A stretch of 64,000 bases of DNA from Chloroflexota bacterium. Its GTDB lineage: Bacteria > Chloroflexota > UBA6077 > FW602-bin22 > JACPRP01. The notes beneath the pieces were generated by a model. The model searched no databases. It was not told where the DNA came from and was given only the letters and a program-made list of their open reading frames with translations. This document shows, piece after piece, positions 52,499 to 60,350 of this stretch (its first letter is position 1; each line of letters starts with the position of its first letter). The stretch is from contig JAMCWX010000050.1 in assembly GCA_023480885.1 (NCBI GenBank), positions 37,657 to 101,656 of the forward strand, given 5' to 3'. The position numbers and the translations under genes were made by a program.

Positions 52499-53260
52499 GT
52501 GAGAAGCGTAGAGATATTGGGCGTGCGGCTTGACGACGTGACGCTGCAGGAGACGATCGACACGCTCGACGGCTTCATACAGTCGGGGCAGCCACATTTG
52601 ATCGCCACCACGAACACCGAGTTCGTTATGGCAGCGCAGCGGGACCTGGAGTATCGTCGCCTGCTCAACTCGGCGGATCTCTCGATACCCGATGGCGTTG
52701 GCCTCATCTGGGGGCTGCGCGTGCTAGGCAAGCCGATCCGAAAACACGTTCGAGGCACCGATACTGTTGAACGACTGATGGCTCTGGCAGCGCAAAAAGG
52801 GTACTCGGTTTTCCTGCTCGGCGCAGCAGAAGGCGTCGCCGCCATGGCGGCAGAGAGGCTGAAGGCCAGACATCCTGGGTTGAAAATAGCCGGCACGTAC
52901 GCAGGCTCTCCTGATCCGCGCTTCGACGACGCCATCGTGGAGATGATCCGCAAGGCCGGGCCCGTGGATATCCTTCTCGTGGCCTATGGCGCGCCCGCGC
53001 AGGAGAAATGGATCGCCCGCAACATGAGCAGGATGAACGTTCCAGTGGCCATAGGTGTTGGTGGAGTGTTCGACTTCTTCTCGGGGCGCGTCAAGCGCGC
53101 CCCGACGCTGATACGAAATCTGGAATTGGAGTGGCTCTATCGCCTATGGCAGCAGCCCTGGCGCTGGCGTCGCCAGCTAGCCCTGCCAAGGTTCGCTTTG
53201 TGCGTGCTGAGGCTGAAGGTCGGGTCGATCGTCGCCGGCAAGAAAGTGTTCACAGAGTAG
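52499..53260 (+). CDS. WecG/TagA/CpsF-family glycosyltransferase
   Basis: This 253-residue GT26 enzyme adds a sugar to a polyprenyl-pyrophosphate-linked acceptor during teichoic acid or surface glycan synthesis. Family segments are SVEILGVRLDDVTLQE at the N-terminus, LIATTNTEFVMAAQRD, SIPDGVGLIWGLRVLG, GYSVFLLGAAEGVAA and the C-terminal APAQEKWIARN and GVGGVFDFFSGRVKRAP. GTG 52499 with GGAAAGG upstream is preferred; GTG 52478 is an alternative. Confidence 0.86.
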   Translation: MRSVEILGVRLDDVTLQETIDTLDGFIQSGQPHLIATTNTEFVMAAQRDLEYRRLLNSADLSIPDGVGLIWGLRVLGKPIRKHVRGTDTVERLMALAAQKGYSVFLLGAAEGVAAMAAERLKARHPGLKIAGTYAGSPDPRFDDAIVEMIRKAGPVDILLVAYGAPAQEKWIARNMSRMNVPVAIGVGGVFDFFSGRVKRAPTLIRNLELEWLYRLWQQPWRWRRQLALPRFALCVLRLKVGSIVAGKKVFTE

Positions 53261-53293
53261 CAATCGAAAGACACTTTCACTCCTCACCAAGCC

Positions 53294-53328
53294 AGTCCTC
53301 TGAGCCCAGTCTCAAGCGCCAGAGGACT
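53294..53328. terminator. Possible bidirectional terminator hairpin
   Basis: AGTCCTCTG (53294-53302) and CAGAGGACT (53320-53328) are perfect 9-base arms with a 17-base loop. They lie between the convergent 3' ends of the glycosyltransferase gene and the deleted binding-protein gene. No T-run follows on either strand, so intrinsic termination is uncertain. Confidence 0.4.
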
Positions 53329-53366
53329 AGCGATGTTACCCGTGTCGTTACACGTTTAGGACACGT

Positions 53367-53841
53367 TCAAGCGCCCATCTCTCTGAGCCACCGGGCCGTC
53401 CACTCTTCGCGATATTTGGCGATCTTGGCTGGGTCGAACACCTGAAGCTGGGACGGCATAATCTGCTTCACATCGGCCGGCAACTGGGTTTTCGTGTTAA
53501 AGGTCTTGAAATACATCTTTGTAGATATTGCAGCCTGGTTTTCTGGTGACAAGTACTCATTGAGGAACAGCTCTGCCAGGTCCTTGTTCTTCGTGCCTTT
53601 CACGATCTGGCCGGTGGCAGGTAGCGCATGCGCCCCTTCTTCAGGGTTGATGGTGACGCTTTGGGGCGGCGCTGGCGCCAGCGCCCGCGGCAGTGGGGGC
53701 TGGCGCAGCGCCTGAGGAACAGCTTGCTATGCCGGAGCCCAGTATACCCAGCGCTGCGGATCCGGCCATGCCCATTAGAAAAGTCCGCCTACTGATGCGT
53801 TTGTTCGCTAGAGCTTTGGTAAGGTCCACCGGCTCAAACAT
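53367..53841 (-). pseudogene. Extracellular solute-binding protein gene with large internal deletion
   Basis: The 5' part (from ATG 53841, ribosome site GAGGAGGAAA) encodes a twin-arginine signal (ISRRTFLMGMAGSAALGILG, then a Cys) and a T/A/P linker. It then runs out of frame near 53655 and ends at a stop. The 3' part, in another frame, encodes the C-terminus of a polyamine/iron-type family 1 binding protein: SVTINPEEGAHALPATGQIV, LAELFLNEYLSPENQAAIS. Roughly 200 or more central codons are missing. The two halves fit one original gene, now inactive. Confidence 0.8.
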
Positions 53842-53927
53842 ACGATTTCCTCCTCTAGTCACTCGACAACTTTCCTTTGGCTTTCTCGACTTGCCGTCAG
53901 AAGACAATCCACCGCGGGTTGCTGAGA

Positions 53928-55064
53928 TTACCGCCTGGGAACCGTCCCCGCAATGGCCAGCGCCTGTTCCAGGTAGCTCTCATCCAGGATCGCACTGATT
54001 GGCAGCGGGTCGGTGTAGTGCACCGACTTGCGCTGGAGCAAGAACCGCTGAATGTCCATTACGGAATCTTTGTTTACCCGACCGTTGGGGTCCCAGTAAG
54101 GTGCGGGCATTTTCTTGATGACGTCTACCGGCACTTTAGTGTATTTGCTGATTATCTCAAGGTCCTCAGGATCATCCTTGAACTTCCCATCGTTCATCTC
54201 CCTGATAGCCTTGACATATGCCACCAGGTAATTCCGTACCACCAGCGGGTTCTCTTTAGCAAAGACCTTGTTGACGAGGATAACACCGTACTGCCCATAG
54301 GGCACATAGTCGTCAACTAGCTTGACTCCGACCCCCTGTTCTACCGCCTTAGTAGCGAGAGGCTCGCCGATGAGGCCGGCGTCGATGGCCTTGTTGCTCA
54401 GCGCGATCACCATGTCGGGCCACGCCAGCAGGGGGATATCCACGTCCTCCAGCTTCAGGTTGCCCTTCTCCAGCAGCTTGGCCATAGCCCATTCCAGCAC
54501 CGTGCCCCTGCCGTTGAGGGCTACCTTCTTGCCCTTCAGGTCGGCGACGGTCCTGATCTGTCCGGAATCGTAGAGGTCCTTACGAACCACCAGGGGCACC
54601 AGCGATCCCGGCCCGTCCGGCTCCTGATTTTGGCCAGCGACAATGATCATGTCCGTCTTGCGAGCAAAGCTGTTGAACGCCGCCGCACCGAGGGTGACTG
54701 GCCCAATCTGCAGCTTGCCTGTGGCGATCAAGGTCATGATTTGTACTGTGTCAGGAAAGTCATGGATGGAAAGATCGATCCCCTCCTCTTTGAGGTAGCC
54801 CTTGTCCAGGGCGACGTAGTTGGGCGCCGCCGGCACAGCCGGAATCATGCCGAAGCTCAATGTCACTGGGGCCGCTGTGCTCAACGTTGGAGTAGGGTTC
54901 GCTGTCGCTGCGGCCGCTGGTGATGATGTAGCCTCTACCGTTGGCTTAGTCGCCACGGTAGAGGCTGCTTTGGGCAGCGACGCTGCCTGGCCGCAAGCAG
55001 ACACTACCAAAACAATCGCTATCGGGAATGCCGTGAGGGCCCGCAGCAAGGGGCGATTGCACAT
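53928..55064 (-). CDS. NMT1/SsuA-like ABC transporter substrate-binding lipoprotein (1)
   Basis: This 378-residue lipoprotein has a signal ending LVVSAC, a T/A/P linker and a two-lobed binding domain of the NMT1/THI5/SsuA type: FGMIPAVPAAPNYVALDKGY, KEEGIDLSIHDF, GKKVALNGRGTVLEWAMAKL and ALSNKAIDAGLIGEPLA. Such proteins bind sulfonates, nitrate, pyrimidine precursors or other small anions or aromatics. GGAGGTAGTT precedes the ATG. No permease or ATPase gene lies nearby. It sits 3' of the molybdoenzyme gene on the same strand, so the ligand may be that enzyme's substrate or related. Confidence 0.87.
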   Translation of the reverse strand: MCNRPLLRALTAFPIAIVLVVSACGQAASLPKAASTVATKPTVEATSSPAAAATANPTPTLSTAAPVTLSFGMIPAVPAAPNYVALDKGYLKEEGIDLSIHDFPDTVQIMTLIATGKLQIGPVTLGAAAFNSFARKTDMIIVAGQNQEPDGPGSLVPLVVRKDLYDSGQIRTVADLKGKKVALNGRGTVLEWAMAKLLEKGNLKLEDVDIPLLAWPDMVIALSNKAIDAGLIGEPLATKAVEQGVGVKLVDDYVPYGQYGVILVNKVFAKENPLVVRNYLVAYVKAIREMNDGKFKDDPEDLEIISKYTKVPVDVIKKMPAPYWDPNGRVNKDSVMDIQRFLLQRKSVHYTDPLPISAILDESYLEQALAIAGTVPRR

Positions 55065-55196
55065 AACTACCTCCAGTCAGATTGATTGGATTACTTCAAC
55101 TCGGGTGATACTTAGCCTCAGCCGTCTCTTACGGCAACGTGATACCCAATCCCGAATGCCCCCTGATCCAACAACTCGACGTCAACTGTGTCCAGG

Positions 55197-57380
55197 TCAG
55201 GCGTCTGGCACCTTTGCCACCTCGCAGAGCAACGCCTTAAAAATGGGGAAGCCAGAGATCGGATCGCGGTTGTCTGGGTCGGTGAGATAGTTCACATTGG
55301 CCTCACGCCAGGCATTGGCCTGCAAAGGTCCACCCCCACCCGCGTTCACCTCGACCCCACCGGGCATCACCGCGTCGGTGACCTTCGCCGTGAAGATCAC
55401 TCTTCCGCGAACCGTTTCGACGTATACGCGGTCGCCGTCCGTTATGCCCCGCGCTTGCGCATCCTGTGGATGCATCCGCACGTGGGGCTCGGGCTGTAGC
55501 TTCAGCAGACCAGGAATGTTCAGGTGTTGCGAGCGGAACGCCGACTGGATTCTGGCTCCGGTATTGAGGATCAAAGGGTATCTTTTTGCCAGTTCCTCAT
55601 TCGCGAGTGGACCCTCGATTGGCTCCGTGTAAATGGGAAGTGGCTCGTAGCCATATTCGGCCAATACGCTCGAAGATATCTCCACCTTCCCCGATGGCGT
55701 CTCGAAACCAGGCCGGCGATCCTCCCGCAGCAGCCCCCTCTCGTACTTCCTGTGCTGTTCGGGTTTCCCGAAACGAACGCCTTCCGGATGGCGGCGAAGC
55801 TCATCGAGACTTACTGGGTGATTACGCATCACAAATTCGACCAACTCGTCTTCGCTCTGAGGGAAGAGATGCCCGTAGCCCAGGCGCCGGGCAAGCTCCA
55901 CGAAGATGCTGTAGTCACTCCTGGCTTCGCCAATGGGCTCGATAACCCGCTGGCGCAGTTGCACGTAGCCGGCGTGCCGCTGGTAGCTGAAGTTCTCGAA
56001 ATAGGTAGTGGCTGGCAGCACGAAATCAGCGTACATCGCATCGGCGGTCATGAAACGATCGATCACTACCAGCAAGTCTAGTTTGGCCAGGCACTCCTTC
56101 CAGAGGTCGGGATTGGGATAACCAGTGATGATCGACGCACCATCGATAATTAGGGCCTTGATGGGATACGGATCACCACGCAAGATAGCGCGAGGAGCTT
56201 CCATAAACTGCGCGGCCTTGTTGAGGTCGCAGAACAGGGGGTATTTGTCGTACCCAATGGGCTTCGGGTGATCGGGCGGATCGATGTCGGTTCTATTGTA
56301 AGGTCCCTTCGTTTTCGCACGCAGCACGATGCCGCCGGGGGCATCCAGATTCCCCGTGATAGCGTAGAGAATAAGAACCGCACGCAGATTTTGGACCCCA
56401 CTGTTCGTGTACTCGAGCCCTGTGTACATAGAAAGCGTGGCGTGCCTCGCCGTGGCAATGGCTCTGGCGGTGTCTACCACAAGCTGCCGAGGCACCCGAG
56501 TTATGCGCTCGACCTCTTCTGGCGAGAACTTTCGAACGTACTGTCGCAGGTCCTCGAAGCCCACGGTCCACTTTTCCACGAACTCCTTATCGTACAAGCC
56601 TTCCTCGGCGATGACGTTGATCATCCCGAGCGCCAGCGCACCATCCGTCCCCGACCTTATCGGTATCCACTGATGGGCCTTGGAGGCCATCTCGGTGCGC
56701 ATGTGGTCGATCGCTATCACGCGAGCCCCACGCTTCTTCGCTTCCAGGATCTGTCGCATAGCTATCGGCGGCGAGTCGGTCGCCGGGTTCGCGCCCCAAA
56801 CCACTATCAGATTGGCGTTGGCGAAGTCCGAGTGCGCGGAGCGCATTGTGAGGCCCAGCGTGGTCAGGGGAGCCAGAACGCCGTAAGACACGTAACAGAG
56901 CGAGCTGCATCCCGCGTTGTTGGGCGAGCCAAAGGGGTAAATCAGGCTTTTTGAACTGTTGCTTTCGACGCCGGCAGGGGCGAAGGGTTCGATGAGAGAC
57001 ACATCGAAGGCGCCCCGACCCATGTACGTCATCACGGCTTCTGGGCCAACCGTGCGCTTGATTTCGTGAAGCCTGTCGGCGATCTGCGCAAAGGCTTCGT
57101 CCCAACTTATGCGCTCGAAGCGACCTTCGCCTTTCTTCCCTGTCCTGATCAACGGGTACTTTAGACGGTCAGGGGAGTACACGACATCCTTCGAATGCGC
57201 GCCGCGGACGCAAACGATGCCCATCGGATGATCCTTGAGGGGAGTTATCCGCTCGATCTTGCCGTCGACCAGCTCCACGTCGACGCCGCATCCGCCTGGA
57301 CAGATCCCGCAAACGCTCGTAACAATTCGCTTCCCAGCTTCGCCGCCTGCGACCTGGGTTGTTTCCGCTGAAGTGACCAC
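55197..57380 (-). CDS. DMSO-reductase-family molybdopterin oxidoreductase
   Basis: This 727-residue cytoplasmic-type enzyme has an N-terminal [4Fe-4S] site (Cys24, Cys27, Cys31, Cys57; VCGICPGGCGVDV) and the bis-MGD domains (VVWGANPATDSPP, IDHMRTEMASKAHQWIPI, FVLPATTYFEN). The metal ligand is probably a Cys in the NNAGCSSLCYVSYG loop (Cys158 or Cys162). A C-terminal cap domain (HPQDAQARGITDGDRVYVET) closes it. No Tat signal is visible, and no Fe-S or membrane subunit follows. GTG 57380 follows AGGAGGG. Subfamily choices include thiosulfate/polysulfide reductase, formate dehydrogenase and hydratase types; the substrate is unknown. Confidence 0.87.
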   Translation of the reverse strand: MVTSAETTQVAGGEAGKRIVTSVCGICPGGCGVDVELVDGKIERITPLKDHPMGIVCVRGAHSKDVVYSPDRLKYPLIRTGKKGEGRFERISWDEAFAQIADRLHEIKRTVGPEAVMTYMGRGAFDVSLIEPFAPAGVESNSSKSLIYPFGSPNNAGCSSLCYVSYGVLAPLTTLGLTMRSAHSDFANANLIVVWGANPATDSPPIAMRQILEAKKRGARVIAIDHMRTEMASKAHQWIPIRSGTDGALALGMINVIAEEGLYDKEFVEKWTVGFEDLRQYVRKFSPEEVERITRVPRQLVVDTARAIATARHATLSMYTGLEYTNSGVQNLRAVLILYAITGNLDAPGGIVLRAKTKGPYNRTDIDPPDHPKPIGYDKYPLFCDLNKAAQFMEAPRAILRGDPYPIKALIIDGASIITGYPNPDLWKECLAKLDLLVVIDRFMTADAMYADFVLPATTYFENFSYQRHAGYVQLRQRVIEPIGEARSDYSIFVELARRLGYGHLFPQSEDELVEFVMRNHPVSLDELRRHPEGVRFGKPEQHRKYERGLLREDRRPGFETPSGKVEISSSVLAEYGYEPLPIYTEPIEGPLANEELAKRYPLILNTGARIQSAFRSQHLNIPGLLKLQPEPHVRMHPQDAQARGITDGDRVYVETVRGRVIFTAKVTDAVMPGGVEVNAGGGGPLQANAWREANVNYLTDPDNRDPISGFPIFKALLCEVAKVPDA

Positions 57381-57441
57381 AATCTATCCCTCCTGTGCTT
57401 GTTCAGTCCTCACGTTTGGTTCGACACGCGCGAGTCCAGAG

Positions 57442-57945
57442 CTAACAGGCGCAGGTCGGTGGAGGTTGATCTGAACGTAAAGAGTTTCCCCCCTCAAGGA
57501 GTCCGAGGTGTAAATCTCGATCTGCATCCAAAGAACCTTCACCCTGAAGGGATTCGGCCCGCACTTTGAGTTCGACTTCCAGACCCCTCGTCAGGGTGTT
57601 GTGAAGCTTGCAGTGACTGCCGGCTGCGATCAGTGCCGCCATCTGATCCTCAGCAATCTCGCCGTCAAGCCAAGCTTCCACGAAGACCCTGGCAACCCGC
57701 GTTGGCGCCTGGGCGACTTCATCGGCAACATCGAGTCGAGCAGCGTGCATGGGTATGCCTTGCTGATTGGCGTAGCTTCCCATGTTGCCCACGATGCACG
57801 AGCCCAAAGCTAACAGGAGCAGCTCGGTGGAAGTGAACCCCTCGCCCTTGCCGCCACGCTCTACCGGCCGATCCAGTTTGAGGCTATGCTCTCGGGCACG
57901 GCCGGCAATGCTCCCATCCTGGAGCAACTCAAGAGTAACTCGCAT
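57442..57945 (-). CDS. OsmC-family protein
   Basis: This 167-residue protein belongs to the OsmC/Ohr superfamily of thiol peroxidases. The family segment GEGFTSTELLLLALGSCIVGN carries the first redox Cys, and the second lies in AAGSHCKLHNTLTRG, as in OsmC-type proteins. ATG 57945 has GGGAGG 8 bases upstream; the open frame upstream lacks such a site. It lies between the SBP gene and the molybdoenzyme gene on the same strand. It may protect the redox enzyme from peroxides. Confidence 0.82.
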   Translation of the reverse strand: MRVTLELLQDGSIAGRAREHSLKLDRPVERGGKGEGFTSTELLLLALGSCIVGNMGSYANQQGIPMHAARLDVADEVAQAPTRVARVFVEAWLDGEIAEDQMAALIAAGSHCKLHNTLTRGLEVELKVRAESLQGEGSLDADRDLHLGLLEGGNSLRSDQPPPTCAC

Positions 57946-58078
57946 AGATTGGTCCTCCCTACTTGTCATCTGCCTTAATTTCTCTTGCATAGTCAGGAAA
58001 CCATTTGCGCAGCGCCTTTGTCCGCCCCCTGTCCAGGAATTCAGGGGGGAACACCTCCAAACCCTGCTTGGCGGCGCA

Positions 58079-59257
58079 CTATGGTTGAGATTTGCCAAGT
58101 CTCTTAACGGCGTATTCGACATATTGGTTGTCGACAGCCGCGTCGAGATCGGCCTTGGTTTTCACGAGCCCCTGCTTAATGTACCATTCCTGGTCGGCCT
58201 TGATGTGCGCGCCATTTACATACCCATCGGGGTTTACGGCGGGAACAGATGCCTTCTCGATCAAGGCCAGGTTCTTTTCGCCAGTGTGCTTGGCGATGAT
58301 GGAGACAACTTCGGCCAGCCCCTTTTTCTTGTCGTAGGCCTCGTTGAAATCGCGCACACCTTTCAAATAGGCGACCATGTACCCTCGCGCCGCCTCGGCG
58401 TTCTTCATAAACTGGGGAGAGTACATGACGACGCCTATTTGGTGGTAGGGGTAGATGTCCTGGATGCTCTTCCAGCGCACAACCAGGCCCTGCTCGATGG
58501 CGACAGTCATGAATGGCTCGTTGTGCACGGCGGCGTCGATCGACTTATTGGCGAAGGCTACGTTAATGTCGGGGAAGCCCATTTCGACTACGTTGACGTC
58601 GCTGGGGGATAGCCCCGCTTTCGCCAGACCTCTGACCAGGTGCAAATAGGGAGCGACAGCTTTGGCCGAGACGGCGACGTTCCTGCCCTTGAGATCTTTC
58701 CAGTCCTTCAACACGCCGCTTTCGACGAGATCTTTGCGGGCGACCAGGGCATTGTACTCGTGGCCGGGCGCGATGTGCGCCTTGTCGGCGACGATCTTGA
58801 TTGGTATGCCTCGGGCGATGGCGTTGAAAAGGCCAGCGCCGACAGCGCCTGCGCCGACGTCAAGCTGTCCGGCAGCCATTGGCGCAATCATCCGAGCTGC
58901 CGAATCAAACTGAACGGTCTCGACCTCGAGCCCTTCCTGCTTGAAGTAGCCCCTGTCGATGGCGATGTAGACCGGCCCATCGCCCACCACCCCCAGGACG
59001 CCCGACTTGACGGCCAGCGCAGGCTGCGCCGGCTTCTCCTCTGCGGCCGGCTTCTGCTGTGCCGCCGGCTTCGCCGTTGGCGTAGGCTGGGTTTTGGGTA
59101 CCTCGGTTGGTTTTGGCGCTGCCGTCTCACGGGGTTCCTGCTTGCCGGCGTGCGTAGGCGTGGGGAGGGCCGGCGGACCGGCTTGAGCACAGCCCATCAG
59201 CACGGAAAGCAACAGGATGAAGACCAATGTCCCAGGGACCCGCGTTAGTGTGATCAT
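58079..59257 (-). CDS. NMT1/SsuA-like ABC transporter substrate-binding lipoprotein (2)
   Basis: This 392-residue lipoprotein has a signal ending VLMGC, a long T/P/K/A/E linker and the NMT1-type domain (DGPVYIAIDRGYFKQEGLEV, GRNVAVSAKAVAPYLHLVRG, FANKSIDAAVHNEPFMTVAI). It is homologous to lipoprotein 1 but differs in details. ATG 59257 follows AGGAGGAGAA. The frame stays open for 39 further codons after its TAG stop (58079-58081), ending at 57959. It also lacks a permease and ATPase nearby. It starts the same-strand run that ends with the molybdoenzyme and lipoprotein 1. Confidence 0.86.
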   Translation of the reverse strand: MITLTRVPGTLVFILLLSVLMGCAQAGPPALPTPTHAGKQEPRETAAPKPTEVPKTQPTPTAKPAAQQKPAAEEKPAQPALAVKSGVLGVVGDGPVYIAIDRGYFKQEGLEVETVQFDSAARMIAPMAAGQLDVGAGAVGAGLFNAIARGIPIKIVADKAHIAPGHEYNALVARKDLVESGVLKDWKDLKGRNVAVSAKAVAPYLHLVRGLAKAGLSPSDVNVVEMGFPDINVAFANKSIDAAVHNEPFMTVAIEQGLVVRWKSIQDIYPYHQIGVVMYSPQFMKNAEAARGYMVAYLKGVRDFNEAYDKKKGLAEVVSIIAKHTGEKNLALIEKASVPAVNPDGYVNGAHIKADQEWYIKQGLVKTKADLDAAVDNQYVEYAVKRLGKSQP

Positions 59258-59436
59258 TTCTCCTCCTAGCAACTCTACTAGCATTAGCCCCCAAGCTCAA
59301 GATTGCCAAGCCCATCGACGAACATCGCCGATCTGGAATCGCGGCGTCACAGGATAGGTTATGCTCACATATAGTCATATTATCATAATGTTATGCCGGA
59401 CAGAAATGGTCTCCTGGGACGAACGAAGACCCCGTC

Positions 59437-60171
59437 TTAGTGGAACCTTTTTACGGTAAGCTCGTACTTGAACCTGTCGGACCGATAGTAACGCCTTTGC
59501 AAGTCGATAGGCTTGCCGTCTGCGCCGCGTGATAATCGCTCCACTAGCAGTATCGGTTCATCCAACGCCACCAACAGAAGTTCGGACAACGTCTGGTCGG
59601 CACGGCAAGCCTGGACGGTGTAGTCCGCCTCTTCTACAGGAAGATGGAAGTCGTCCTCGAGAGCCCGAGCTATCGTTTGAGCATCCAGGTTCCTGGTGGC
59701 CACCCAGTGACCGATTGCTGGGGGGAAGAAGGCGACGTCCACGGAAATCGGCTCAGCGTTTACACACCGCAGCCTTGAGATACAAACGATCTCCGCGCCC
59801 ACTGGCATAGCCAGCCTGGCGGCCACATCGGCGTCGGCGGGCTCGGTCTGTACGGCAAGAGTACGCGACGAGAGTGAAACCCCTTTGTTAGCAACATCCT
59901 CGACCAAACACCTAAGGCGGACAAAGGACTGCTCGTCGCTGCGAGTGGCCAGGTAGGTCCCCTTGCCCCGACGCCTGTACAGAAGCCCCTCGTTAACCAG
60001 ATCCTTCAGGGCGTGTCTCACTGTAATGAGGCTTACACCGTACTCTTTAACCAGTTGTGATTCGGTGGGGAGTTGATCCCCCGGGCGAAGCTCGCCCGAC
60101 TTGATTTGCGACCTAATTATCTCCTTGATTTGATGGTAAAGAGGCGTCGGGTCTGCCTCCAAGACCGCCAC
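59437..60171 (-). CDS. GntR family transcriptional regulator with UTRA domain
   Basis: This 244-residue regulator has the winged helix (YHQIKEIIRSQIKSGELRPG, DQLPTESQLVKEYGVSLITV, RRRGKGTYLA) followed by a UTRA domain ending LERLSRGADGKPIDLQRRYY. It is related to the regulator at 1290-2105. GTG 60171 has AGGGGG upstream. It is divergent from the flavoprotein gene, and its probable operator lies between the two promoters and its own start. The effector is unknown, probably a substrate of the flavoprotein or molybdoenzyme. Confidence 0.87.
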   Translation of the reverse strand: MAVLEADPTPLYHQIKEIIRSQIKSGELRPGDQLPTESQLVKEYGVSLITVRHALKDLVNEGLLYRRRGKGTYLATRSDEQSFVRLRCLVEDVANKGVSLSSRTLAVQTEPADADVAARLAMPVGAEIVCISRLRCVNAEPISVDVAFFPPAIGHWVATRNLDAQTIARALEDDFHLPVEEADYTVQACRADQTLSELLLVALDEPILLVERLSRGADGKPIDLQRRYYRSDRFKYELTVKRFH

Positions 60172-60194
60172 TGTGGCACCCCCTTGTGCTTAGT

Positions 60195-60214
60195 TAGTAT
60201 ATCATTATATAGTA
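60195..60214. promoter_or_regulatory. Probable GntR operator
   Basis: TAGTATAT and ATATAGTA flank CATT; the arms pair in 7 of 8 positions. It lies between the -10 of the regulator's own promoter and its start codon, a natural site for autorepression. A similar AT-rich stretch at 59362-59392 lies upstream of lipoprotein 2. Confidence 0.5.
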
Positions 60215-60219
60215 ATGCT

Positions 60220-60247
60220 ATTTTAGCACGCTGAAATCAAAAGTCAA
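60220..60247 (-). promoter_or_regulatory. Promoter of the GntR gene
   Basis: On the minus strand TTGACT (60247-60242) and TAAAAT (60225-60220) are separated by 16 bases. It lies back to back with the promoter at 60259-60287. Confidence 0.5.
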
Positions 60248-60258
60248 TACTTGAGTGG

Positions 60259-60287
60259 TTGACAATGCTATAGCGCCGTGCTAGCAT
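60259..60287 (+). promoter_or_regulatory. Promoter of the flavoprotein gene
   Basis: A perfect TTGACA -35 box, a 17-base spacer and TAGCAT. The ATG at 60351 is about 60 bases downstream. Confidence 0.55.
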
Positions 60288-60350
60288 CACAAAAGACTTC
60301 GGTATCTTCAAGTGAAGCAGCCATTTAATGCGAAAGGTACGTGACTGGAT

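Noticed and set aside
58079..58081. TAG as a possible pyrrolysine codon
   Set aside because: Binding lipoproteins of this family end at this point and no pyrrolysine genes are visible. The corrinoid gene at 568 is too far away to be evidence.
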